A DNA stretch of 64,000 nt from Sphingobacteriaceae bacterium GW460-11-11-14-LB5 (GCA_002151545.1 CP021237.1:1426001-1490000), one strand, 5' to 3'; numbered from the stretch's first letter, positions 47,903 to 56,042 are shown. Made by a program: numbers and translations. Notes: generated from the letters alone by a model not told the origin.

Positions 47903-48125
47903 ACAGACTAAATTATGTCCTAAATTAACATTTCAGCGTTTACTTTTAGGTGGCCATTGAAGACAAATTAAAGGGTGATTTGAGCGAATTAAAAATATCG
48001 CATCAAATAAAAACAGTGATTTTGCTATCTGTTTTTCAGACTTGAGTTGTATGATTATGTAGATAAAGCAAACAAAAATTGCCTTATCGGTGTAATTATA
48101 GTTCCTCTAACACGGGAGTAATTGG

Positions 48126-48165
48126 AAAGGGGTAAACACGGATGTGGCTACCCTTTTCTTTTTTG
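48126..48165 (+). terminator. terminator-like hairpin left of the island
   Basis: AAAGGGGTA pairs with TACCCTTTT (one wobble) and is followed by CTTTTTT. No plus-strand gene is visible directly upstream in 47903-48125, so it may end an unrecognised RNA or belong to a lost gene. Confidence 0.4.
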
Positions 48166-48178
48166 ACAACATTTTAAG

Positions 48179-48386
48179 GGGCAAACTTGTTTAGTTCATT
48201 TTGTTCAGTGTAGTTTAGCAGACCATAAAAGGCATGAACAACTTTAGCAATTTGATGCTGATCTACCAGGCAAAAGATATCATTATCGCTGTTTTTCGCA
48301 CATTCCATCATCCATTTTTTTCTTCATCAATTTTCCATCCCTCCATATTTTTTGTACCCTTGTAAAAAAATAAAAATGGAGAAACC
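48179..48386 (+). repeat. left copy of the 208-bp flanking direct repeat (upstream region and first codons of a SelT/W/H-like gene)
   Basis: This block matches 53587-53796 almost exactly, differing by three or four substitutions and two A residues in the poly-A run. The last 11 nt, ATGGAGAAACC, are the start of the 53786 gene, after which the sequence breaks off into REP sequence. It is therefore a truncated duplicate of the right flank of the island. Confidence 0.9.
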
Positions 48387-48387
48387 C

Positions 48388-48510
48388 CTCACTAACGCAA
48401 GTCTTAGCGGGCAAGGCGGTGCGCTGTATGACTTGTGCTTTTATTGCTTTATTATCTCTTGTAATCCTTTTATATTTAATCATGAGCATAAAATATAAGT
48501 TTCATGATTC
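48388..48510 (+). repeat. REP header with a 29-nt RAYT remnant (copy 1)
   Basis: Contains the REP palindrome with inverted arms GCAAGTC/GACTTGTGC, then a leader TTATTATCTCTTGTAAT, then ATGAGCATAAAATATAAGTTT, the first codons of a RAYT transposase (MSIKYKFHDS), which stop at 48510. The same header occurs at 49400 and 52881. Confidence 0.8.
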
Positions 48511-48633
48511 GACTACCGGGTCGCGCTTAAAGAGTTAGCAAATCAATCTGGTAAAACAATAAATATTAAAATTGTTTCAAGTCCTTGGGCCATGAATAGC
48601 TCAGGAATGAAAATATATTTAAGAAAACCGTAA
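48508..48633 (+). pseudogene. orphan C-terminal tail 1 (displaced toxin tip fragment)
   Basis: A frame with no start codon runs out of the RAYT remnant and ends TAA at 48631-48633. Its product contains ALKELANQSGKTINIKIVSS and ends NSSGMKIYLRKP, a protein-like tail rather than random sequence. An intact gene begins 4 nt later. Headless tails directly before small intact genes are the usual form of displaced polymorphic-toxin tips with their immunity genes; the toxin activity cannot be named. Confidence 0.6.
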
Positions 48634-48637
48634 TATT

Positions 48638-49126
48638 ATGGAAATAAAATATTTAGGTTATTTAAGAGATAATCCGGATGCTTATCCAAATGAAATTGAA
48701 GACAAATTAACGATTGAGCCTATTTCCTTACAGGAAATAGCAACATTAGAACAATTGTATAATAATGGCAATCCTTTTCCTAAAGTATTAAAGGAACTAT
48801 TATTTTTGGCTGGAGCATTTTGTTATGTTATGGATTTTGGAACCTTTGATAGCCAACAAGAAATGCAGGATTATGTTAGAGATCGTATGACTTCTCGTAG
48901 CAGAGTTATCTCTAGACCATTTTACGCTGTTGATGTTTATAATCAAGGTGATCAATTTCTTTTTATTTATTTAGACGAGGGCGAAGATCCCCCTGTTTAC
49001 GAAGGACTTTATTCTGGTGGAGGCGTTAATTTCCCAGATTGGATTCATTCAGTTTCTGTAAAGTCTCTTTCTGAGTTGATAAACCATAGAATTGATAGGC
49101 AAAAACAGGGTAGAAATCCATTTTAG
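48638..49126 (+). CDS. SMI1/KNR4 (SUKH)-like protein, candidate immunity protein of cassette 1
   Basis: 162 residues, no signal peptide. The pattern I-x-x-LEQLYNNGNPFPKVLKELLFLAG near residue 35 followed by FLFIYLDEGEDPPVYEG near 106 is like SUKH immunity proteins, which carry a hydrophobic start helix and a G-x-P-x-V-Y element. The gene begins 4 nt after an orphan tail and ends before a REP/terminator module. The immunity role is inferred from family and context; the match is motif-level only. Confidence 0.65.
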   Translation: MEIKYLGYLRDNPDAYPNEIEDKLTIEPISLQEIATLEQLYNNGNPFPKVLKELLFLAGAFCYVMDFGTFDSQQEMQDYVRDRMTSRSRVISRPFYAVDVYNQGDQFLFIYLDEGEDPPVYEGLYSGGGVNFPDWIHSVSVKSLSELINHRIDRQKQGRNPF

Positions 49127-49256
49127 GCATTTGGTATGATTCTATTTTTGATGTGTATTTCATTCAAATGAATATTAAGGCCAAAGGTTGACTTCTGTAC
49201 TTACATCTTGCTAGCTTATGAGGTACCTCGGTGAAAAATAATTGGGTATAAATACT

Positions 49257-49380
49257 CCCCTCGCTAACACATGCGTGCCGAGTGTGAAAATAAAAAACAC
49301 AACATTTTTAAAAGATCGCCATTGCCGCGGTCTTTTTGATTTTTAAAGATATTTATACAGATACTAGGTGGCTAAATATC
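49257..49380 (+). repeat. REP plus terminator module (copy 1)
   Basis: A REP of the CCTCGCTAACAC...GCGTGCCGAGTGTG type (49257-49286) is followed by a terminator hairpin AAAGATCGCC/GCGGTCTTT (about 49311-49336). The block through GTGGCTAAATATC is repeated with small changes at 50341-50458. The stretch 49127-49256 has nothing recognisable. Confidence 0.75.
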
Positions 49381-49399
49381 TATTAACTATATGGAGTAC

Positions 49400-49625
49400 C
49401 CTCACTAGCTCAAGTCTTAGTGAGCAAGATGGTGTATTGGGTTGACTTGTGCTTTTAAATAAAGCCTTATTATCTCTTGTAATCATTTATCTTTAATCAT
49501 GAGCATAAAATATAAGTTTCATGATTCAACAGCAATATGCTTTGTTTCTTTTGCAGTTATGGGATGAATTGATGTTTTTACGCGTCGTTTTACAGAGACC
49601 CCATGGAAGCTTAGATTTACTGATA
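49400..49625 (+). pseudogene. REP header with decayed RAYT N-terminus (copy 2)
   Basis: REP arms at 49400-49450 are followed by an ATG at 49499 that encodes MSIKYKFHDSTAICFVSFAV, then an in-frame TGA, then IDVFTR. This aligns with MSRKYKFYNKGGLYFVSFAT...IDVFVR of the intact RAYT at 50810. RAYT-like sequence fades out around 49625, where the second orphan tail begins. No function is expected. Confidence 0.75.
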
Positions 49626-49630
49626 GTTTT

Positions 49631-49855
49631 ATGGATTTTAATGAGGCAATAACTAGACATTTTGCGAAAATATCTGATCCAGTAGCTGGGAAGCCACCAC
49701 TGGATATTGTGGTGATTGATTATAAATATATGGACGAAATTTCAATAGGAATAGGGCAAAATTCTTCATATTTGAAAGATGAGGTCGATTTATATATACA
49801 AACAAATTTTCCTCAGTATAATAATACAACTTATCTATTGAAATTAAATTATTGA
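49631..49855 (+). pseudogene. orphan C-terminal tail 2 (displaced toxin tip fragment)
   Basis: 74 codons from an internal ATG, but the frame continues in from the RAYT remnant without a start, so this is probably the end of a longer protein. It contains AITRHFAKISDPVAGKPPLD, then IVVIDYKYMDE, and ends TTYLLKLNY. No family is recognised. The stop is 3 nt before the next intact gene, the spacing expected between toxin and immunity genes. Confidence 0.55.
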
Positions 49856-49858
49856 CAC

Positions 49859-50314
49859 ATGGCAACTACATTCTTAGGTTATAAGGGGAGCAAAGGGTTT
49901 TATATTCATGAAACATATGCTAAATTGATCTTTCAATTTATTTATCAAGAACTCAAAAAAGCAAAATATACATTTGTCAATAAAGATATTTTATTAGCGG
50001 ATTGCGAGGCTAAAATAAATGGTTGGAGAAATGGTTATATTGTTCTTAGATGGGATGATAGGTTAATTGGTATGGATGAAGAAAATAATATGACACAACT
50101 TCTACAAAATATCATTATTGATTTGCAAACCAGAGGGAATTATATTAGTGTAGAAGAGCTGCAAGCTATACCATCCGAAGATGAGCTTTGGAAAATGGAT
50201 CTCGATAAGAAATTTCCGGTAAATGAGCTGATTCGTGTTTTTAATGCACTGATACAGATGCTTCAAGGAACATGGTTGTCAACTAATTACGATATGAATA
50301 TAAAATGGAAATAA
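49859..50314 (+). CDS. unknown protein, candidate immunity protein of cassette 2
   Basis: 151 residues, no signal peptide or membrane segment. Starts MATTFLGYKGSKGFYIHETY and has a helical middle (KLIFQFIYQELKKAKYTFVN), then WRNGYIVLRWDDRLIGMDEE and a final MLQGTWLSTNYDMNIKWK. I do not recognise the family. It begins 3 nt after orphan tail 2 and is followed by a REP/terminator module, parallel to cassette 1. Confidence 0.65.
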   Translation: MATTFLGYKGSKGFYIHETYAKLIFQFIYQELKKAKYTFVNKDILLADCEAKINGWRNGYIVLRWDDRLIGMDEENNMTQLLQNIIIDLQTRGNYISVEELQAIPSEDELWKMDLDKKFPVNELIRVFNALIQMLQGTWLSTNYDMNIKWK

Positions 50315-50340
50315 ATAATTGATAATGAGAAGTAATGAAG

Positions 50341-50486
50341 CCTCGCTAGCGCACGCGTGCCGCGTGTGAAAATAAAAGCTATAACATCTTAAAAGACCGC
50401 TATTGCCGCGGTCTTTTTGATTTAAGATATTTGTACAGATATTAAGTGGCTAAATATCCCTCGCTAGCGCACGCGTGCCGCGTGTG
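50341..50486 (+). repeat. REP plus terminator module (copy 2) and adjoining REP
   Basis: A REP CCTCGCTAGCGCACGCGTGC at 50341 with CACGCG/CGCGTG arms is followed by a perfect terminator stem (50391-50400 with 50408-50417) and T residues. A second REP with the same sequence is at 50459-50486. This last one mirrors the inverted REP at 51371-51400, so the two bracket the intact RAYT gene. The remainder of 50487-50809 shows only another REP-like palindrome GGCACAGGTGTGTCACATGTG at about 50774. Confidence 0.8.
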
Positions 50487-50809
50487 CAACATAATTAAGC
50501 AATTCACACACTCGTTTATTTAAGAGGTCGTAATTTCATTGGTCTCTTAAATAGGAGTATAGCAAAAGGAAATCCTTTACGAGTAAAGTTATTTACAATC
50601 GATACTCAAGCCCACCAAAATATTTAAGAAAGTACAATTTTATTTTCGGTCATTTTCTTATATTGTAAATTACAATCATCTCTATAAATAAAACCATTAT
50701 CTGGCCAGCTACCCAGCTAAAATGGTTAATTCATCCTGTATTTTTATAAAAAATAAAGCGTAAAAACTTTTACTGGCACAGGTGTGTCACATGTGAAAAA
50801 CCTAAAGAA

Positions 50810-51355
50810 ATGAGCCGTAAATATAAATTTTATAATAAAGGAGGATTATACTTTGTAAGTTTTGCAACAGTACATTGGATAGATGTATTTGTTAGACCGA
50901 TATATTGCGATATTATGGTTGATAGCTTAATTTACTGTAAGCAAAATCTGGGTTTAGAACTTTATTGCTGGTGTATTATGCCAAGTCACATACATTTAAT
51001 ATTTAGTGCAAAAAATCATAATCCAGATATTCTACTAGGTAGGATAAAAGAATATACTTCCAAAGAAATTGTCAAGGCAATTAAAGAGAATAGTCAGGAA
51101 AGTAGAAAAGAATGGATGCTTTGGATGTTTGAGCGGGCAGGCTTAAAAAGCAGTAACGTTAAAGGATATCAATTTTGGCAACACAACAATAAACCCATAG
51201 AATTGTGGAGTACGGTAGTTATTGAGCAAAAGGCAGATTACCTGCATGATAATCCGGTAACAGCAGGTTTTGTTAACGAGGCCTGGCATTGGAAATATAG
51301 CAGTGCAATAGATTATAGTGGAGGTAGGGGGTTGATAGATTTAGATGAACTGTAA
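50810..51355 (+). CDS. REP-associated tyrosine transposase (RAYT, Y1/HUH type)
   Basis: 181 residues. The start MSRKYKFYNKGGLYFVSFATVHW is typical of Bacteroidota RAYTs. The HUH-like motif PSHIHLIFSA is near residue 62 and the probable nucleophilic Tyr lies in RIKEYTSKEIVKAIK near 83. A middle RKEWMLWMFERAG and a final DYLHDNPVTAGFVNEAWHWKYSSAIDY complete the family pattern. RAYTs nick at REP hairpins. The gene is intact and flanked by inverted REPs, so it is probably active or only recently silent. It sits between cassettes 2 and 3. Confidence 0.92.
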   Translation: MSRKYKFYNKGGLYFVSFATVHWIDVFVRPIYCDIMVDSLIYCKQNLGLELYCWCIMPSHIHLIFSAKNHNPDILLGRIKEYTSKEIVKAIKENSQESRKEWMLWMFERAGLKSSNVKGYQFWQHNNKPIELWSTVVIEQKADYLHDNPVTAGFVNEAWHWKYSSAIDYSGGRGLIDLDEL

Positions 51356-51370
51356 AGGAGATATAGAAAT

Positions 51371-51400
51371 GCACACGCGGCACGCGTGCGCCAGCGAGGG
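51371..51400 (-). repeat. inverted REP downstream of the intact RAYT
   Basis: CACACGCGGCACGCGTGCGC at 51371 is the reverse complement of the REP at 50459-50486, with one base changed. Together they frame the RAYT gene. The orphan tail 3 frame starts directly after it. Confidence 0.85.
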
Positions 51401-51401
51401 G

Positions 51402-51647
51402 AATATCTTTGTTAGGTACACTTTTAAAGGAGATATTAAAAAAAGTTTGCTGAAAAAAATAAAGTATGCAAGAGATAATGGTAATTTTAGTTATGTGATT
51501 TTTGATAAAATAGATTTAGATATTTTGATTAATATGAGAGCGAAAGGAAAACTAAGTTTGACTGGGATAGAAGGGCTTAACTTTTCCATAACTCTAAAAG
51601 GATCAAGATTAGATTTAGGACCTTACATGCCATTTAAATATAATTGA
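51402..51647 (+). pseudogene. orphan C-terminal tail 3 (displaced toxin tip fragment)
   Basis: The frame runs into the REP without a start codon of its own and ends at 51647. Product: NIFVRYTFKGDIKKSLLKKI at the start, ARDNGNFSYVIFDKIDLDIL, and a tail GSRLDLGPYMPFKYN. No family is recognised. The next gene begins 1 nt after its stop. As in the other cassettes, the missing N-terminus fits a toxin tip separated from its delivery domains. Confidence 0.55.
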
Positions 51648-51648
51648 T

Positions 51649-52296
51649 ATGAGCACAACAATTAAATATAAGAATCTTTATGGTGAAGATATGACGCTTC
51701 AACAGCTGCCAAATGTAGGAGATTATGATAAACTACAATATGAGAATGGAAATGTTAAAAGAATAGATTCCTATTATGACAAAAAATTAGATAGTGGGAC
51801 TTATTATTTGTCCTCAACCGAAGATAAACAAGCTATTGTTTTGGAGTTTTCTAATATTTGGATATCGACTGAAATTTATTTAAATACTCAGTCTGTGGGT
51901 ACCTTTACACTAAGAGAGTGGGAAACATACGGTGGAACTGATCTTATATCAAAAGGTAAGACTCTATTTGACAATCAGGATAGGAGAGTTGCTACAGAAT
52001 TTTTAGATATTAATAGTTCTCAAATAAAGTCCATTGAAAAGAAATTTTATTTAACGATACATGATGAATATATTGATATAGATGGATTACCTGATTTTGG
52101 TCAATTAAGTTTTTATTATAAAGAGGATTTAATAATAGTTGAAGTCAATTTGCCTGGTTTTGAAGATGATAATTATAGGATAAGTGATAATGAAAACGTA
52201 TTAAATAATTTATTGATAAGACCGCTTTTTAAATGGGAAGATCATCCTTATTATCATAGGGCATTGCCATTAATCCCCAATACACCAAATATTTAA
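51649..52296 (+). CDS. unknown protein, candidate immunity protein of cassette 3
   Basis: 215 residues, acidic, no signal peptide. MSTTIKYKNLYGEDMTLQQL is followed by repeated beta-like stretches (GTYYLSSTEDKQAIVLEFSN, FTLREWETYGG) and a C-terminal LLIRPLFKWEDHPYYHRAL. I do not recognise the family. It begins 1 nt after orphan tail 3 and is followed 3 nt later by the exonuclease gene, so they are probably co-transcribed. Confidence 0.65.
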   Translation: MSTTIKYKNLYGEDMTLQQLPNVGDYDKLQYENGNVKRIDSYYDKKLDSGTYYLSSTEDKQAIVLEFSNIWISTEIYLNTQSVGTFTLREWETYGGTDLISKGKTLFDNQDRRVATEFLDINSSQIKSIEKKFYLTIHDEYIDIDGLPDFGQLSFYYKEDLIIVEVNLPGFEDDNYRISDNENVLNNLLIRPLFKWEDHPYYHRALPLIPNTPNI

Positions 52297-52299
52297 ATC

Positions 52300-52848
52300 A
52301 TGCCAAACATATTAGATAAAATTATAATCATCGATGTCGAATCTACCTGTTGGGAAGGCGCAAACCCAGTAGGTATGGAAAGCGATATTATAGAAATTGG
52401 TGTCTGTTTACTGGATATACAAACTGGTGAGATAACCGATAACAGGGGGATCTTGATCAAACCAGAACGATCAACAATTAGCTCCTTTTGCACAGCATTA
52501 ACCACCATTACCCCAGAAATGGTGGTTAAAGATGGTATTTCATTTAAAGAGGCCTGCTCTATCTTAAGAAAAGAATATTTATCTCAAAAAAGGGTATGGG
52601 CAAGTTTTGGTGCTTACGATTTAAAGCAGTTTCAACGTCAATGTGCTGCTATGGGTGTTGGTTTTCCTTTTGGTCCGTCGCACATTAATGTTAAAACTTT
52701 GTTTGCCTTAAAAAATAAATTGGATCATGAGGAAGGAATGGCAGGTGCACTTAAAATGTTGGATATCCCATTAAAAGGTACCCACCACCGTGGAGTGGAT
52801 GATGCATATAATATTGCAAGAATCCTTCATCGAATTTTGAATAATTAA
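52300..52848 (+). CDS. DEDDh 3'-5' exonuclease (ERI1/DnaQ-like)
   Basis: 182 residues. Exo I is IIIIDVESTCWEG (Asp-x-Glu) near residue 10, Exo II lies in SFGAYDLKQFQRQC near 103, and Exo III is HRGVDDAYNIARIL near 166 with the His and Asp of the DEDDh type. The family degrades RNA or DNA from the 3' end. It starts 3 nt after the cassette 3 gene and is the last intact gene before the RAYT pseudogene. Why an exonuclease is here is unclear: it may be a passenger or part of the cassette. Confidence 0.9.
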   Translation: MPNILDKIIIIDVESTCWEGANPVGMESDIIEIGVCLLDIQTGEITDNRGILIKPERSTISSFCTALTTITPEMVVKDGISFKEACSILRKEYLSQKRVWASFGAYDLKQFQRQCAAMGVGFPFGPSHINVKTLFALKNKLDHEEGMAGALKMLDIPLKGTHHRGVDDAYNIARILHRILNN

Positions 52849-52880
52849 TTTTTTTCTTTTTCACCTGGTTCAACTTGAAC

Positions 52881-52975
52881 CACTACTAGCGCAAGTCTTA
52901 GTGGGCAAGGCGGTGCGCTGTATGACTTGTGCTTTTAAATGCCTTATTATCTCTTGTAATCATTTATCTTTAATC
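52881..52975 (+). repeat. REP header (copy 3)
   Basis: Same arms as copies 1 and 2 (GCGCAAGTC/GACTTGTGC) followed by the leader TTATTATCTCTTGTAATCAT. It leads directly into the full-length RAYT pseudogene, and an inverted, partly decayed partner occurs at about 53531-53582. Confidence 0.8.
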
Positions 52976-53528
52976 ATGAGCATAAAATATAAGTTTCATG
53001 ATTCAACAGCAATATGCTTTGTTTCTTTTGCAGTTATGGGATGAATTGATGTTTTTACGCGTACTATTTACAGAGACCTGCAACTGGAAAGTTTAACTTA
53101 TTATACAAGAAAAAGGCCTTAACCTGCATGCCTGGGTAATTATGAGCAACCATGTACATTTAATGGTGAGTAGCAGGGAGGGATATTTATTGCCCAACAT
53201 GATGCGCGATTTAAAGAAGTATTCAATAGTTAGGATCTTAAAAGAAATAAAAGATAGCATGATCGAAAGCAGAAAAGAATGGATGCTTTACTTGTTTGCT
53301 AAAGCCGGGCAACAAAACAGCAACAATAAAAACTTCCAGTTTTGACGGCAGGATAATCATCTCATCGAATTAGATCCTCACCTCAATATCTTTGCAGAAC
53401 GGATTAATTACCTGCATAATAAACCGGTTGAGGCTGGGCTGGTGGCAAATGCCTCAGACTATTTCTACAGTAGTGCTATAGCTTATGAAGAAGGGAAAGG
53501 ATTGATTGGTATTGATCAATTGGTTTAA
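52976..53528 (+). pseudogene. RAYT transposase pseudogene, near full length
   Basis: ATG 52976 opens MSIKYKFHDSTAICFVSFAV, then an in-frame TGA, IDVFTR, a frameshift in a run of A near 53108 (expected TREKGLNLHAW), an intact stretch with VIMSNHVHLMVSS (HUH motif) through QNSNNKNFQF, another in-frame TGA, then RINYLHNKPVEAGLV and SSAIAYEEGKGLIGI to TAA 53526. The whole element is bracketed by inverted REPs. It is the most complete of the three decayed RAYT copies and marks the right side of the island. Confidence 0.88.
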
Positions 53529-53586
53529 CCAGGACACAAGTCGGGCCACCACTTAAGCTCCGGGCGCTAAGACTTGCGCCAGAATA

Positions 53587-53796
53587 GGGCAAACTTGTTT
53601 AGTTCATTTTGTTCAGTGTGGTTTAGCAGATCATAAAAGGCATGAACAACTTTAGCAATTTGATGCTGATCTACCAGGCAAAAGATATCATTATCGCTGT
53701 TTTCCGCACATTCCATCATCCATTTTTTTCTTCATCAATTTTCCATCCCTCCATATTTTTTGTACCCTTGTAAAAAAAAATAAAAATGGAGAAACC
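53587..53796 (+). repeat. right copy of the flanking direct repeat
   Basis: 210 bp, nearly identical to 48179-48386, ending in the first codons of the SelT/W/H-like gene. This copy continues into the intact gene and presumably has its promoter. The pair defines the limits of the 5.2-kb island between them. Confidence 0.9.
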
Positions 53797-54067
53797 ACTG
53801 GTTAGCATTACCTATTGCCCCAAATGTGGCTGGATGCTACGTTCGGCTTACATGGCTCAAGAGATTTTAACCACATTTGTTGATGAGGTAAAAGGTGTAA
53901 CCTTAATTCCAAGTGAAACATCTGGTGTTTTTAATATTTTGGTTGGTGAAAAACTAATTTTTGATAGAAAAGAGATGCAGCGTTTCCCTGAAATTAAAGA
54001 ATTGAAACAGCTTATTCGTGATGAAGTGAATCCAGACATGAACCTTGGGCACTCTGATGTTAAATAA
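53786..54067 (+). CDS. SelT/SelW/SelH (Rdx)-family protein
   Basis: 93 residues. MEKPLVSITYCPKCGWMLRS has the family's CxxC after a beta strand; Cys, not selenocysteine, is encoded. VFNILVGEKLIFDRKEMQRFPEIKELKQLIRDEV in the second half matches the thioredoxin-like Rdx domain. These proteins are small redox factors of uncertain role. Its first 11 nt and 200 bp of upstream DNA are duplicated at 48179-48386 on the other side of the accessory island. Confidence 0.9.
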   Translation: MEKPLVSITYCPKCGWMLRSAYMAQEILTTFVDEVKGVTLIPSETSGVFNILVGEKLIFDRKEMQRFPEIKELKQLIRDEVNPDMNLGHSDVK

Positions 54068-54188
54068 CCTAGTCAGCATTAAATCGTACTGTTGTTCAAA
54101 AAAACTTCCGGTTATTAAAATTAGGTTAAACATTTGAAAATATGCTTATACTTACCTCAAGTAAATTGATCATATTTAATTAGCGTTT

Positions 54189-56042
54189 ATGATAAGAAAG
54201 GGTTTTCTGTTTATCTGTTTGCTGCTTTTTTTGCGTTTAGCTGGCTTTGCCCAGTTATCCGAAACAACGCGAATAAAGATATCGATGAAAACCATTGGCG
54301 ATAGTCTTAAATATGTTGATGCATTGAACAGACTTGGAATGTTGATGTATGAGAAAAATGTAGATAGCACTTTTTATTATACCCGCCGGGCCCGTGAAAT
54401 TGCAATCAGGCTCGATTATGCTAAAGGCAAAGCAGATGCGCTGAATAATCTAGGCGTCTTTTTTGACATTAAGGGCGACCTGCAACTTGCCCTACGTTAT
54501 TACAACGAAGCCCATACCGTGTACAGCAAGATCAAAGATTCTATCAATGTTGTACAAACAACCATGAATATTGCCATGGTTTACAAAGAATTTGATAAAG
54601 ATCAGCGAGCAGTACAATGGTTTAATGTAGCTGTTAAAAAAGGTAAGGAGCTGAGACAGGATTCCATCATGTCGCTCGTTATTTACAACTATCTTTTAAT
54701 TTATCCGAACAAGTTTAAAGCTGTGGATAAAGCAAAATGCATTAACAAAGCGAAGGGCATTGCTTTAAAATATAACGACAAAAGAACCTTACTGGCCATT
54801 GATCAGCTTATTGCCGATGAGTTCATTGCAAACGGAGAATTTCAGCGGGGAATATCGTTCCTTCAAAAGGCGTTGGATAGCGCAATTAATCAAAAGCTCT
54901 ATTACGTATCAATGGACATGCTTTTAGACCTGGGCGATCAGTTAATGGCAAAGGATGAAACATTAGCCGTTAACCAATATAAAAGAGGGCTTGCCATTGC
55001 TGATAAAAATGGCTTTCTAATTTACAGTAAGATACTGGCCAGAAAATTATTCGATTTTTATACCCTTAAAGGCGATAATAGCACTGCAGCCATATATAGC
55101 CACAAGTTGATTTTATTGCAAGAGGAGCAGGATAAAATCAATAACATATCCAGTGTAGATTATCTTGATTATGCACTTAAAGAACAACAGATAGATGCTT
55201 TAGTAGAGCGATCTAAATATCAAAATACCTTATTGGTTATAACGGCTATTGCCTGTTTACTTGCCCTAGCAGTGATCATTGTGATCAGAAAAAATTTAAA
55301 ACGCATACATAAGCTAAATGAGCAGATGGCCAATCAGAACAACCAGATGCGCGAAACACTTAATGCACTGGAGCAAAGTCAGGCCGATAATACCAATATG
55401 TTAAAAATTGTAGCCCACGATCTGCGCAGCCCAATTGCGGGTATATATTCCATTACCTCATTAATGATTGAAGAGAGAGGGCGTTCGGATGGAGACCAGA
55501 AAATGCTCAGGGTAATTCAAAGTTCAAGTAAAGATTCGCTCGAACTGGTGAACGATTTACTGCAAACGCAGTTCAAAACAGAAATGCTAAGCAAGCAACC
55601 AATTGATTTAGCCGAAATGTTGCGGTATTGTGTTTCACTGTTGCAAAGTAATATCGAAGCAAAAGGACAACATCTTATATTGCATGTTAAACCGGTAATA
55701 CTCTTAGCCAGTAGGGAAAAACTTTGGAGGGTTATCAGCAACCTGATTACCAATGCAATTAAATTTAGTCCTAATGAGGCTACAATTGAGGTGAGAATGG
55801 AAGAAGGTGCCGGTTACTTAAGAATAGGGGTAGCAGATGAAGGGATTGGCATCCCTGTTGAAATAGAAGATAAAATTTTCGACATGTTTACAGAAGCCAG
55901 ACGTCCTGGAACGGCCGGAGAACAACCTTTCGGGCTTGGTTTAGCGATATCCAGGCAAATTGTTAAAGCCCATGGAGGCAAAATCTGGTTTGAACGCAAA
56001 CCCGTTAGCGGCACAATCTTTTTTATCGAGTTGCCTGTTTGA
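54189..56042 (+). CDS. TPR-repeat sensor histidine kinase
   Basis: 617 residues with a signal peptide (LFICLLLFLRLAGFAQ). Residues about 40-330 are TPR-like helices (ADALNNLGVFFDIKGDLQLALRYYNEA). A transmembrane helix is near 348-367 (LLVITAIACLLALAVIIVI), then a coiled coil, HisKA with the His in KIVAHDLRSPIAGIYSI near residue 412, and an ATPase domain with VISNLITNAIKFSPN near 518 and FGLGLAISRQIVKAHGG near 583. No receiver or regulator gene is adjacent, so the partner is elsewhere. The signal is probably a periplasmic protein partner of the TPRs. Confidence 0.92.
   Translation: MIRKGFLFICLLLFLRLAGFAQLSETTRIKISMKTIGDSLKYVDALNRLGMLMYEKNVDSTFYYTRRAREIAIRLDYAKGKADALNNLGVFFDIKGDLQLALRYYNEAHTVYSKIKDSINVVQTTMNIAMVYKEFDKDQRAVQWFNVAVKKGKELRQDSIMSLVIYNYLLIYPNKFKAVDKAKCINKAKGIALKYNDKRTLLAIDQLIADEFIANGEFQRGISFLQKALDSAINQKLYYVSMDMLLDLGDQLMAKDETLAVNQYKRGLAIADKNGFLIYSKILARKLFDFYTLKGDNSTAAIYSHKLILLQEEQDKINNISSVDYLDYALKEQQIDALVERSKYQNTLLVITAIACLLALAVIIVIRKNLKRIHKLNEQMANQNNQMRETLNALEQSQADNTNMLKIVAHDLRSPIAGIYSITSLMIEERGRSDGDQKMLRVIQSSSKDSLELVNDLLQTQFKTEMLSKQPIDLAEMLRYCVSLLQSNIEAKGQHLILHVKPVILLASREKLWRVISNLITNAIKFSPNEATIEVRMEEGAGYLRIGVADEGIGIPVEIEDKIFDMFTEARRPGTAGEQPFGLGLAISRQIVKAHGGKIWFERKPVSGTIFFIELPV

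Noticed and set aside
48283..48489. 68-codon minus-strand frame across the left flanking repeat
   Set aside because: It crosses the junction between the duplicated flank and REP DNA and is not conserved in the second copy.
48388..53582. Spaced repeats as a possible CRISPR array
   Set aside because: Repeats are few, of unequal spacing, palindromic in REP style and associated with RAYT genes; no cas gene is present.
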